A stretch of DNA of 33,474 bases from Ureibacillus manganicus DSM 26584 (GCF_000772945.1 NZ_JPVN01000032.1:1-33474); one strand, 5' to 3'. Positions 8,282 to 16,523 are shown, counted from the stretch's first letter. Program-made: numbers and translations. Notes: generated from the letters alone by a model not told the origin.

Positions 8282-9163
8282 TCACTGTACCATTCGAGCT
8301 CTTAATAGATTTTGGAAAATGGCATTTTGTAAACCATCTTCTACAACAAGCTGAATCGTTTGAACTCCAAAACGACCCGCGACCTTTACAAATTGTTTCT
8401 GATGCAATTCTCTTATTTTTACATAGTCATCAATTACCTTTGTGGACATCGAAACATTCGTATTTTTATTCGTTTCTACATCAATCAGACGTAATTCACC
8501 TGAATACGAAGGATGCATTTCTTCTTGAGTTACCACTTGAATACATCGGATATCTCCTGCAAAACGTGGTAACCGTTTAAAAAACTGTTCCCAATGTTGA
8601 ATTGGTTCTAATCCGTCCGACACAATAAATAGAACGGTACAATCTTTAGGTAATACTTTTAACCCCTCAGCTGTAATTTGCCCATGAAATGTTGCTTGCT
8701 CAATCTCTGAAATCACCTGCAAAAAGCCTTTCCGACTCGTCGTACCTTTTCTTCGAAACATAGTTTTTTTATCATCTTCTTGTAAATAGGAAAAGGATAA
8801 TCGGTCATCTCTGTTTAAAACCATTAGTCCAAGACTTGCAACAATTTGCCTTGCAAATAACCACTTTTTTTCTTCACCCATTGACTTACTAGAGTCCAAT
8901 AAAATATGAACACGCATCTCTTGTTCATCTAAAAATCGTTTTATAAAATACTTTTCCGTGCGCGCATAAACATTCCAGTCTACTTGCCTTACATCATCAC
9001 CAGGGGTATACTCACGGAAATCTGAAAAATCAAGGGAAGCACCAAACCTTGCTGATCGGTGCGAACCTTTATGTTGGCCTCGCAGCTTGGAAGTAGTTGC
9101 AATGGATAATCGGCTAACTTTTGCTATCCAATCTTCGGGGAGTATAAAATTCCCGCGCATCAT
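8282..9163 (-). CDS. DUF58 domain protein (VWA-like), MoxR partner
   Basis: 293 residues, no membrane segment. The DUF58 hallmark is present at about 45-77: DFSDFREYTPGDDVRQVDW, then ARTEKYFIKRF. It is followed by a VWA-type metal motif DSSKS (90-94) and a later IVSDGLEP loop. DUF58 proteins are almost always encoded next to MoxR ATPases, and this one overlaps the MoxR stop by 4 bp (ATGA). The B. subtilis counterpart pair is yeaC-yeaD. The molecular activity of the family is not established. It is probably cytoplasmic, bridging the ATPase and the membrane VWA proteins. Confidence 0.85.
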   Translation of the reverse strand: MMRGNFILPEDWIAKVSRLSIATTSKLRGQHKGSHRSARFGASLDFSDFREYTPGDDVRQVDWNVYARTEKYFIKRFLDEQEMRVHILLDSSKSMGEEKKWLFARQIVASLGLMVLNRDDRLSFSYLQEDDKKTMFRRKGTTSRKGFLQVISEIEQATFHGQITAEGLKVLPKDCTVLFIVSDGLEPIQHWEQFFKRLPRFAGDIRCIQVVTQEEMHPSYSGELRLIDVETNKNTNVSMSTKVIDDYVKIRELHQKQFVKVAGRFGVQTIQLVVEDGLQNAIFQNLLRARMVQ

Positions 9164-10173
9164 AACCTAACTCCTTGCTGTACACTTGTTAGAATTTCAT
9201 CGATTAAATCATCTGAAGTTTTGCCTGAAGCTTCTCCCTCATAATTCAGCATGATACGGTGTCTTAATGCAGGTTTTGCTACTGACTTAATATCCGCAAT
9301 AGATACATGGAATCGCCCATTCATTACAGCGCGAGCTTTTGCTAACTTTAAAATACTTTGTAATCCCCGAGGTCCACTACCGTACATTACATACTGTTTC
9401 ACCTCAGGTAAAACATCATTTCCCTCTGGATGCGTAGCGACTACTAAATTCACTGCATATTCCATCATTTCATCTGCAACTAATACTTCTTTAACCATTT
9501 TTTGCGCCAATAATAGTCGATCACGATCCATTACCTTTTGAAGCTCTATTTCTTTTGCACCTGTTGTTCTTTTTACAATTTCCATCAGTTCTTGCTTTGT
9601 TGGATAAGAAACAATAATTTTACATAAGAAGCGGTCCATTTGTGCCTCAGGCAAAGGATAAGTACCTTCCATTTCAATAGGATTTTGTGTAGCTAATACA
9701 AAAAAAGGATTATCCATCGTCTTAGTCTCACCTAAAACCGTTACAGTTTTCTCACCCATAGCTTCTAAAAGGGCACTTTGTGTTTTTGGTGTTGCACGAT
9801 TAATCTCATCTGCAAGTACCATCTGACTAAAAATTGGACCTGGCTGGAAAATAAATTGCTGCTTTCCATCTATAGTTCTCTCTATCATATTTGTTCCCGT
9901 AATATCTGAAGGCATTAGGTCTGGGGTGAATTGGATTCGCAAAAATGATAAGTCTAACACTTCTGAAATTGTACGAATTAGCATCGTTTTCCCAAGGCCA
10001 GGCAACCCCTCTAGTAACGAATGACCATCAGCTAATATAGAATATAAAGTATATTGAATTGCTTCTTCTTGACCAACAATAAATCGACTAATTTCACTTT
10101 TCACTTGTTGTAGCTGCTCACTAATTTCTAGATAATCCTGTTCGCTATACGCCATTTTTTCCACACCTTTCAT
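9160..10173 (-). CDS. MoxR family AAA+ ATPase
   Basis: 337 residues. Walker A GLPGLGKT (56-63), Walker B LADEINR (120-126), sensor-1 region FVLATQNPIEMEGTYPLPEAQMDRF and the C-terminal lid with VVATHP and GSGPRGLQS. MoxR ATPases act as chaperones that activate or assemble protein complexes, typically with VWA-domain partners, three of which follow in this operon. The first ATG overlaps the upstream stop by 4 bp. A second in-frame ATG at 10155 (MAYSEQ) has a better-spaced AAAGGTG site and may be the true start. Probably cytoplasmic. Confidence 0.93.
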   Translation of the reverse strand: MKGVEKMAYSEQDYLEISEQLQQVKSEISRFIVGQEEAIQYTLYSILADGHSLLEGLPGLGKTMLIRTISEVLDLSFLRIQFTPDLMPSDITGTNMIERTIDGKQQFIFQPGPIFSQMVLADEINRATPKTQSALLEAMGEKTVTVLGETKTMDNPFFVLATQNPIEMEGTYPLPEAQMDRFLCKIIVSYPTKQELMEIVKRTTGAKEIELQKVMDRDRLLLAQKMVKEVLVADEMMEYAVNLVVATHPEGNDVLPEVKQYVMYGSGPRGLQSILKLAKARAVMNGRFHVSIADIKSVAKPALRHRIMLNYEGEASGKTSDDLIDEILTSVQQGVRL

Positions 10174-11543
10174 TCCGACTCGATTGAACTAAAATAGGAT
10201 TGCACGATTGTTTGTAAATCCTTTGGTAGTTGCATTCGCTCTGAACTTTCCATATATCGATCCTTATATTGTCCAATAACTTCTTCATAAGGACGAATGG
10301 TTCCTTCTGTTACTGGAACTGGACCTTCTTGTTCTCCTACTGGTATCCCTTCACCAAGAGGGCCGCCATCTACAATCGTCTCTCCGTTTTCACCAATCCG
10401 TCCAGGAATGGATAGTAAGTTTTTAGTTCCTTGCCCTACCCCTGCACCATTTCCGATTCCAGGACCAGAGCCTTGACCACTACTACCTTGGCCAGGTGAA
10501 CCATTTGAACCTTCACCTTGTAAGCCATTACTACCACTTTGGTTATTTCCACTACCTTCACCATTCTGATTAGTTTGCTGGCCTGAAGACTCATTTTGCT
10601 CATCACTATTTCCTTGGTTCTCACCACTAATACTATCTCCTGCTGAATCTGAGCTAGATTCTTGTGCAATAGCATTTTGAAGGTCAAAACGAATCGATTT
10701 TCCTATCCTACTTAAGGCAGCTTGAGTAGCACTCGCACTATTAGCTAATGCATTTCGCAATTGTTGTAAAGCCTGCAATTGTTCTTCCTCACTGGCTGTT
10801 AAATCGTGTGCTCCATTTTCACCTTTATTCTTTAAGTCCTTCTTTTCCTGAAGCTTTTGTTCTTGCAATTTAAGTTCTTTCTGTTTTTTTACGACTTCAC
10901 TCAATGCTTCTTCTGAGCTGTTGAGTTCAGCTAATTTCTTTTGTAGGTCTTGTAATTGTTTTTTTATTTCTTCGTTTGTCGTTTTCTTTTCCATTTCGGC
11001 TACATCTTTTTTCAATTCATCAATTATTTCGTTTTCCTTTTCAATAACTACAGCTTCTGTTTGTGTTTGAGAAGGAAAAATATAGAGCACACCTATGACG
11101 ACCATCATAAGAAGTAATGCTATTAACACTTTTGGTCTCCAAATTCTTTTTTTACGCTGTTTAAACTGATTAAAAGAATCTACCGAAGCCTTTTGTGCTC
11201 TTTTTAAGATTGAATCAACTAAAGGATTTGATTGTTCCGTAAATGATAAAGCGGTTAGAAGTTCATTGTGAGGGTAAAAAGAATCTAAACGTATTAAAGC
11301 ATCATGATCTTTTACTCGATTCCACCAAATATAAAAAAATGTCAATATGATTACACTAGTACCACTATAAAAAGCAACATTTTGATAATAAGGGAAAACA
11401 AATAATCTAGAAGTTAAGAGAATCGTCGTATAAACTACAACTGAAAGCAAAAGACCGTATTGTAGTGCCGGTAATGAACTCTCAAAGTTTAAACTTTTCT
11501 TCGCCTGCTTAACAAACTGCATTAATGTTTTACGACGATCCAT
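10170..11543 (-). CDS. Membrane-anchored coiled-coil protein with Gly/Ser/Asn/Gln-rich tail (DUF4175-like)
   Basis: 457 residues, no enzyme motif recognised. Order: cytoplasmic basic start, membrane helices at about 29-48 and 55-73, a soluble stretch, a third helix (about 138-156), a charged Lys/Glu/Gln coiled coil (about 166-290), a low-complexity Gly/Ser/Asn/Gln segment (about 298-372), and a C-terminal block (about 415-457, PYEEVIGQYKDRYMESSERM then LPKDLQTIVQSYFSSIE). The layout recalls DUF4175-type proteins found beside MoxR/DUF58/VWA genes, where a similar terminal block recurs; that is from memory, not a search. AAGGAGG precedes the ATG. It begins 12 bp after the ABC permease and overlaps moxR by 4 bp. 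With three helices, the tail is probably outside the cell. Confidence 0.65.
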   Translation of the reverse strand: MDRRKTLMQFVKQAKKSLNFESSLPALQYGLLLSVVVYTTILLTSRLFVFPYYQNVAFYSGTSVIILTFFYIWWNRVKDHDALIRLDSFYPHNELLTALSFTEQSNPLVDSILKRAQKASVDSFNQFKQRKKRIWRPKVLIALLLMMVVIGVLYIFPSQTQTEAVVIEKENEIIDELKKDVAEMEKKTTNEEIKKQLQDLQKKLAELNSSEEALSEVVKKQKELKLQEQKLQEKKDLKNKGENGAHDLTASEEEQLQALQQLRNALANSASATQAALSRIGKSIRFDLQNAIAQESSSDSAGDSISGENQGNSDEQNESSGQQTNQNGEGSGNNQSGSNGLQGEGSNGSPGQGSSGQGSGPGIGNGAGVGQGTKNLLSIPGRIGENGETIVDGGPLGEGIPVGEQEGPVPVTEGTIRPYEEVIGQYKDRYMESSERMQLPKDLQTIVQSYFSSIESE

Positions 11544-11555
11544 CTTTATTCCTCC

Positions 11556-12410
11556 TTATCTGCTATGTTTCATATTTGCTCGTAATTTGCGTATCGCAAT
11601 CCATAAACAAACAACTGTTATTAAACTATAAAAAATTATATATACTACCCAATTTGGCATTGATATGCCCGTAAGATTTGAAAGTTCAGTTCCTAGTTCA
11701 GGATAAAGAACAGTTAACATTAATGCACCTGGATTTATACTCGCCCAAAAGAACGTAATGGGCGAATTTGTTGAAAATCCACCAACGGGAGAAGTAGGCA
11801 TTCTATCTAATGAAAAACCTACAAAGAATAAAAATGCTGTGACAGCTCCTAAAAAAATCATAGCGCCATAAGTTGCAATCATGGATACAATGGTCTTTTT
11901 CGTAATCGTAGAAAACATAATTCCAATACTTCCAATAGCCACTACTGTTAATAAGTAAGATAAAAAGATTGTAATTAATTGAGTCGGTGAAACACCACCG
12001 AACAAGAACACAATACTATATAAAGGAAGTCCTGCAACGAGTAGTAATATTAAAAAAGCAATCGATGATAGTAACTTTCCAATAATAATCTGAGTGGAGC
12101 TTTGAGTTGTCGTTAGTAATATATTTAATGTTTGCCTTTCCCTTTCCGAACTGATTGCACCAGCTGTTAGCCCTGGGGTAATAAACATGACAAGAGCCAT
12201 TTGAAGGACGGAAATGACAGAAAACATTATAAAACTCTCACTTGGTCGGAAAAATCCAGTTCCAGTAAATTGGGTAAATACACTTAAGAAACCACCAACA
12301 AAGATAAATAACAAAAACAGATAAAACATTAAACCTGAAAAGCTTTTAAATGCACGAAAGCGCAGTTTTAACTCCTTCATTAGTACAGGATTTGAAAATC
12401 GTTGCATCAT
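11556..12410 (-). CDS. ABC-2 type transporter permease
   Basis: 284 residues with about six membrane helices (near 24-45, 59-81, 105-130, 140-163, 172-198, 252-272). The start NPVLMKELKLRFR is a signature of ABC-2 permeases with an amphipathic N-terminal coupling helix. The cytoplasmic loop after the second helix (GAISSERERQTLNILLTT) is the usual conserved ABC-2 motif. It overlaps the ATPase stop by 4 bp, so the two form one exporter. The substrate is unknown. Because the rest of the operon is an envelope VWA/MoxR system, the exporter may act on that system rather than on a drug; this is an inference. Confidence 0.88.
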   Translation of the reverse strand: MMQRFSNPVLMKELKLRFRAFKSFSGLMFYLFLLFIFVGGFLSVFTQFTGTGFFRPSESFIMFSVISVLQMALVMFITPGLTAGAISSERERQTLNILLTTTQSSTQIIIGKLLSSIAFLILLLVAGLPLYSIVFLFGGVSPTQLITIFLSYLLTVVAIGSIGIMFSTITKKTIVSMIATYGAMIFLGAVTAFLFFVGFSLDRMPTSPVGGFSTNSPITFFWASINPGALMLTVLYPELGTELSNLTGISMPNWVVYIIFYSLITVVCLWIAIRKLRANMKHSR

Positions 12411-13339
12411 ATATCCGCTCCTTTCGTAATCGCCATAAAGACATCTTCTAAGTCTTTTTCATCTACTGTGAGCGAAAAGATTGGAATGTTGGATTGTAGC
12501 GCTCTCCTTAATAGCTCTACCTGTTGCTCGTTAGTACCTTTATAAGTAAAGGTAATTTCATTTTTATCTTCTTGAATATCAATTCCTGAAATTAACGGGT
12601 CTTCTTCAAAGAATGCACGTGCTACATTTAGCTTATTGAGTATCTTTACTTTGATATGCTTGTCACCTTGTAATTGAGCTTGGATCGTTTCCACGTGACC
12701 ATGTGCAATCAGCTTTCCTCGGTCGATAACTACGATTTCATCACACATTTCAGATAGCTCAGGTAAGATATGCGATGATATTAGAATGGTTTTCCCCATT
12801 GACTTCAAGTGCTTTAAAATATCTCGCATTTCAACTCTTGCACGAGGATCTAACCCAGATGCTGGTTCGTCTAAGATTAATACCTTTGGATCATGAATAA
12901 GCGAGCGGGCTAGGCATAACCGCTGTTTCATCCCACGGGATAATAAATCTACATATTCATTGCGTTTTTCTGTTAAATTAACCAATTCTAATAACTCATG
13001 AATTAATATTTTCCTTTTATCCGAAGGAATTCCATAACTTGCACCGTAAAAATCTAAGTATTCTTCCACCTTTAACTGATCATAAACACCAAAAAAGTCA
13101 GGCATATAGCCAATTTGTTTTCTAACTTCAGCAGGTTCTCTTCTAACACTTTTCCCTTCGATGATTGCATCCCCTTCTGACGGAGATAAAAGAGTAGCTA
13201 ATATTGAAAAGATGGTGGATTTGCCTGCACCATTTGCACCAACAAATCCACAAACAACACCCTCATCTATAGTTAACTCAAAGTGATCTAAAGCTACAAA
13301 TGAACCATATTTTTTTGTTAGCCCTTTAATTTCGATCAT
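12407..13339 (-). CDS. ABC transporter ATP-binding protein
   Basis: 310 residues. Walker A GANGAGKST (34-42), signature LSRGMKQRL (near 133, Arg for the usual second Gly), Walker B VLILDEPASGLDP, and H-loop ISSHILPE. The Q-loop position reads GYMPDFFGVY, without the usual glutamine. This variant is familiar from exporter-type ATPases of this subclass, so I do not read it as inactivating. A C-terminal domain of about 90 residues follows the nucleotide-binding domain. Partner of the downstream ABC-2 permease (4-bp overlap), with 4-bp overlap to the upstream membrane protein too. Confidence 0.93.
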   Translation of the reverse strand: MIEIKGLTKKYGSFVALDHFELTIDEGVVCGFVGANGAGKSTIFSILATLLSPSEGDAIIEGKSVRREPAEVRKQIGYMPDFFGVYDQLKVEEYLDFYGASYGIPSDKRKILIHELLELVNLTEKRNEYVDLLSRGMKQRLCLARSLIHDPKVLILDEPASGLDPRARVEMRDILKHLKSMGKTILISSHILPELSEMCDEIVVIDRGKLIAHGHVETIQAQLQGDKHIKVKILNKLNVARAFFEEDPLISGIDIQEDKNEITFTYKGTNEQQVELLRRALQSNIPIFSLTVDEKDLEDVFMAITKGADI

Positions 13340-15708
13340 TCTTTTGCCACCCCTTTAACTCCAACTTCCGGTAAAATCACTGGTTGCCCTTTATCGCCGT
13401 TACTATATTTAATATGGAAAATGGCTAAACCTTCTTCTGATAAATAATCACTTGAATAGATTGCATTTTGATCTTCAATCACTTCATATTCATTTGTATT
13501 TACGTTTAAAATGGAAACTTCTAAACGGTTTTCTTTACTCGTAAATAGGATTTCATTCCAGTTTGCTTGATTTTTTAAATTTTCAGGGATCTCAACTATA
13601 TACGAGTATTCTCCATCTTCTAAATACCATTGATTTGTTGATTCATTTAATAATTCTACAAATCCAGTTTGGCTAATCATATCAATCGACTCAGTTAAAA
13701 TATCGCTTCCTAATGTAATTTCACCTGTATACTTCACATCTGCACTAAAAGGTTGCGAAATATAAGTAACTGGAGAAAGGCTAGCATTGCCTTCAAGTTC
13801 TAATCCAACAAGTGACTGATCAGTCCAACCAATAATGACAGGTAGATTGTTTCTCTCCGTTAGCCCTGCTGCACCATATTTCGCTTTTTCCATACGCATT
13901 GGCATTATTTCATCCTTAGTACTTGGATAGTTGTAGCTATAATTTGAATTTGTTGGTGCCACTAATACTGCACTATTTAATTGCTCGGAAACTGTGATAG
14001 TTTCACCAGCTTCAATTGTCCCAAGCGGGATTTCGCGATGTCCAGACCAGATTGCAACATCTTTTAACTCAAATGGAAAATCATTTGTAATAGTCCCTTC
14101 AAGGAGATTACTTTCTATAGACAAATCTACTTTAAAACTTCCTGCATTAGGAATTTTCGTTTCTCCTATTATGGATTGAACAGACCAATAGTTTAAATTC
14201 TTTAGATGAATAGAAGAACTATCTGCATGATGTTCTATATAAGATTTATCGTGTAATCTATCAGTACCGTTGCCAGTATATCCAGTGGCAATCGCTGTTG
14301 TATTCTTATCCAAATGGAAAGTGAAGTCTCCGCCACGATTCGTTAAAATAGATTCAATATAGTAACCTGATAGATGATTGTCTTTGGTTACTTGATAATA
14401 TGCTGTTTGTTGAATCTGAGATTGAAGAAGGCGATCTTTTGCGCCGACTATAAATAACGCTATAGAAAGAGCAACTGAAATAACAGGTATAATCCACCAT
14501 GCATGCTCTCGTTTATCGAACTTTTTGAGAATTAAATATAGAGTTGGTCCAATAAGTAAAATATAAATAAGAACAATAATAACTAATGTTGTCACTGATA
14601 CTTCGAAAGAAGGGAACAATTCATTAATAGATGCTACTTCATGCGGGAGATAATCCATATAATTCCCTACAAAGGTTGGATACCCATGAATTGGTTGACT
14701 TGAATCTAGTTTCAGTACGGTTGCAATCAGCTTTGGATATCCATTCATTGAAGCAAGTGGGTTATCACCAAGTGAGAAGGTTGTTTGGATGATTTGACCT
14801 TTCCCTAAATTTGAGTTTGCTGCAATAATGATTCCATCAGCTTCAAATGTTGAATCGCTATTCTGAGTTGCTTCCGCTTGATAGATTTCAATATCTTCTG
14901 TAAATTTACCACCGTTTGATAGTTCCTCTAAACTATTACTAGAGATAATTGTGCGTTCATTTGATAACGCTAGCGGCAAATAATCTTTAAAAAGCCCAAC
15001 AGATGCCTCAACCTGATCAGAAGCCCCTATTAAGATAGTGCCTCCTTCTTGTACCCACTGAAAAATAACCTGCTGTTGTTCTTTTGTTAAATGGGATATC
15101 CCCACTTCATCAATAGCTAATACATTAGCGAGTTTAAGTCCCTTCACATTTGTAGGAAATTCGAAGTTTTCAATGGTATTTAAATGATATACTTCCACGT
15201 TGTATGTTGCATATTGTCCAAGCTGTAAAAATGTTGCTAGGCGATCAGCATTATCTGTAAGTGTATAAATAATTGTTGTATCTCGATCATAAATACTTGG
15301 GCGTACTAACTTATCGCCTGTGTAGTCGACGATTTTCCCACGTTCAATGCCACCTTCATAAAAATAAAAGTACTGTTGCTGTTGATTCATATGCATGTAA
15401 TCATCCGCTAAACCATCTAAGTAGAGCTGAACTGTTTTCGTTTCACCTTCTCCAATATCAAGCGGGTAAACGGTTGCTGAACCAGCATTATAGGATACGG
15501 CTGTATCAATGACTAAGTCTCCTGAAAAAGCCGATCCATTATTTGTAATTGTAAGTTTTAGTGGTAGTGGGGTGTAGCTCTTTATGTTATTAGCAATACC
15601 GAGCTCTGCTTCTAAATCTAACTTAGGCGCGGCGCTTGCATGACCTATTGGGATACAACTAATAACCAAAGCTATGAGTATAGCGAGAAAAATATTTCTT
15701 TTGAACAA
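13336..15708 (-). CDS. Large exported membrane protein, first gene of the MoxR/VWA/ABC operon
   Basis: About 790 residues. Start chosen as TTG at 15708, eight bases after AAAGGAG. The in-frame GTG at 15717 uses the last G of that ribosome site and cannot be served by it. The N-terminus is a signal peptide ending GHASA-AP; the context around its Cys also loosely fits a lipobox. A beta-rich outer region follows, then a GATase-like fold (about 195-335, VLAIDEVGIS, WVQEGGTILIGAS), two membrane helices (about 372-394 and 404-421) and a second large beta-rich region. No catalytic motif was recognised. It precedes the ABC ATPase with a 4-bp overlap and could be the extracytoplasmic partner of the exporter, in a role like GldG beside GldA/GldF. 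That analogy is an inference. Confidence 0.7.
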   Translation of the reverse strand: MFKRNIFLAILIALVISCIPIGHASAAPKLDLEAELGIANNIKSYTPLPLKLTITNNGSAFSGDLVIDTAVSYNAGSATVYPLDIGEGETKTVQLYLDGLADDYMHMNQQQQYFYFYEGGIERGKIVDYTGDKLVRPSIYDRDTTIIYTLTDNADRLATFLQLGQYATYNVEVYHLNTIENFEFPTNVKGLKLANVLAIDEVGISHLTKEQQQVIFQWVQEGGTILIGASDQVEASVGLFKDYLPLALSNERTIISSNSLEELSNGGKFTEDIEIYQAEATQNSDSTFEADGIIIAANSNLGKGQIIQTTFSLGDNPLASMNGYPKLIATVLKLDSSQPIHGYPTFVGNYMDYLPHEVASINELFPSFEVSVTTLVIIVLIYILLIGPTLYLILKKFDKREHAWWIIPVISVALSIALFIVGAKDRLLQSQIQQTAYYQVTKDNHLSGYYIESILTNRGGDFTFHLDKNTTAIATGYTGNGTDRLHDKSYIEHHADSSSIHLKNLNYWSVQSIIGETKIPNAGSFKVDLSIESNLLEGTITNDFPFELKDVAIWSGHREIPLGTIEAGETITVSEQLNSAVLVAPTNSNYSYNYPSTKDEIMPMRMEKAKYGAAGLTERNNLPVIIGWTDQSLVGLELEGNASLSPVTYISQPFSADVKYTGEITLGSDILTESIDMISQTGFVELLNESTNQWYLEDGEYSYIVEIPENLKNQANWNEILFTSKENRLEVSILNVNTNEYEVIEDQNAIYSSDYLSEEGLAIFHIKYSNGDKGQPVILPEVGVKGVAKE

Positions 15709-15746
15709 AAAACCCACTCCTTTAAATTTCCATCTATATAAATTAG

Positions 15747-15772
15747 TACGTTTTTAAATGTACTTTGTTCCA
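15747..15772 (-). promoter_or_regulatory. Possible ECF-sigma (sigma-W-like) promoter for the MoxR/VWA/ABC operon
   Basis: The minus strand reads TGGAAC (15772-15767), a 16-base A/T-rich spacer and CGTA (15750-15747). The B. subtilis sigma-W consensus is TGAAAC-N16-CGTA, so only one base differs and the spacing is exact. It lies about 40 bp before the ribosome site of the first operon gene. No convincing sigma-A promoter was seen in the same interval. Confidence 0.45.
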
Positions 15773-15838
15773 AATAATTGGTTACCTTATGGAATTGTTC
15801 GTATATTTTACCTATTCCATTCAAAAGTTATTATATGT

Positions 15839-15874
15839 AAAAAAAAAAGAATCTACTATAAAACAGCAGATTCT
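15839..15874 (-). terminator. Second terminator downstream of scr
   Basis: On the minus strand AGAATCT (15874-15868) pairs with AGATTCT (15854-15848), with partial inner pairing, followed by about ten T. It lies after the scr terminator, giving two tandem terminators that insulate the operon downstream from scr transcription. Confidence 0.7.
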
Positions 15875-15908
15875 AGACATTACATATTAATAATTATTTA
15901 CAACAAAT

Positions 15909-15934
15909 AAAAAAAGCTCGCCAATAAGACGAGC
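15909..15934 (-). terminator. Terminator of scr (SRP RNA)
   Basis: On the minus strand GCTCG (15934-15930) and CGAGC (15920-15916) form a stem extended by flanking A/T pairs, followed by seven T. It begins about 20 bases after the 3' end of the SRP RNA. Confidence 0.75.
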
Positions 15935-15953
15935 GTTTGTTATGCACATTAAA

Positions 15954-16222
15954 GCCGTGCACCTTCCTTCGACTGCCGCACATAAGCGTTACTCCTGTCG
16001 CCAGCTCGGGTCAGGCTACCCCACGGCACATGGGTGAGACCACTTAATGCTGCTTCCTTCCGGACCTGACATGGTTCATGGGTACCCATTGCGCAGGACC
16101 CAACCGTCAACGCTACGTGCAAGAGTCAGACCCTACATGCGGTCAGCCTCAGAAAAGGGATTCAGTCTCGCTAGAGCGGATTGCGAGTTACAGGGCACCG
16201 CTACCTCCCCACCTAGCACGGC
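15954..16222 (-). ncRNA. scr: Signal recognition particle RNA, Bacillus long type (scRNA)
   Basis: About 269 nt, the size of the Bacillus SRP RNA with an Alu domain. The minus strand contains the universal SRP core GTCAGGTCCGGAAGGAAGCA (about 16065-16046) and the Alu-type start GCCGTGCTAGGTGGGGAGGT. The first bases GCCGTGC pair with the last GCACGGC, which fixes both ends. With Ffh it recognises signal sequences of nascent membrane and secreted proteins. In B. subtilis scr is directly upstream of dnaX; here about 12 kb of other genes lie between them. Confidence 0.95.
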
Positions 16223-16229
16223 AAGTACT

Positions 16230-16259
16230 AGTATACTTTATATTATGGTTAAAATGCAA
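16230..16259 (-). promoter_or_regulatory. scr promoter
   Basis: On the minus strand TTGCAT (16259-16254), an 18-bp spacer and TATACT (16235-16230) precede the SRP RNA 5' end by seven bases. This fits a sigma-A promoter and supports the chosen 5' end. Confidence 0.6.
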
Positions 16260-16328
16260 TGTTTAGATATGGAAATTTCTCATTCCAAAAAATTTATATA
16301 AAATAATTATTTTTATTAATCTTTTTTG

Positions 16329-16357
16329 TTGACCATGGATAACTATCATGATATATT
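16329..16357 (+). promoter_or_regulatory. tRNA-Ser promoter
   Basis: TTGACC (16329-16334), a 17-bp spacer and TATATT (16352-16357), ending 16 bp before the tRNA. It is divergent from the scr promoter. Confidence 0.7.
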
Positions 16358-16373
16358 AATTCTTGTCTAATAC

Positions 16374-16464
16374 GGAGGCGTACCCAAGTGGCTGAAGGGA
16401 TCGGTCTTGAAAACCGACAGGCGGGTTAAACCGTGCGTGGGTTCAAATCCTACCGCCTCCGCCA
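16374..16464 (+). tRNA. tRNA-Ser (anticodon UGA)
   Basis: 91 nt including an encoded CCA. Acceptor GGAGGCG pairs with CGCCTCC, discriminator G, CCA at 16462-16464. The anticodon arm TCGGT-CTTGAAA-ACCGA puts TGA at 16408-16410. There is a long variable arm, as expected for a class II serine tRNA, and a T-loop GTTCAAATC. It has its own promoter and terminator, so it is a single-gene unit. In B. subtilis a tRNA-Ser follows serS; here it is about 12 kb away beside scr. Confidence 0.97.
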
Positions 16465-16481
16465 TAATTACGCATGATAAT

Positions 16482-16509
16482 ACCCGTTACTTCGGTAACG
16501 GGTTTTTTA
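16482..16509 (+). terminator. tRNA-Ser terminator
   Basis: ACCCGTTAC, tetraloop TTCG and GTAACGGGT form a perfect 9-bp stem, followed by a T-run. Very strong. The opposite strand has no matching T-run, so it serves the plus strand. Confidence 0.9.
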
Positions 16510-16523
16510 TTTTGAAAAATAGT

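Noticed and set aside
12407-13339. ABC ATPase inactive because of Q-loop and signature changes
   Set aside because: Walker A, Walker B and the H-loop are intact, and the GYMPD variant is common in exporter-type ATPases of this subclass.
16047-16301. Open frames of 84 and 62 codons on the plus strand
   Set aside because: They lie antisense to the SRP RNA, whose conserved core and paired ends explain this sequence.
16374-16464. tRNA-Ser as an integration site for a mobile element
   Set aside because: No integrase, no duplicated tRNA 3' end nearby that I could see, and neighbours are ordinary chromosomal genes.
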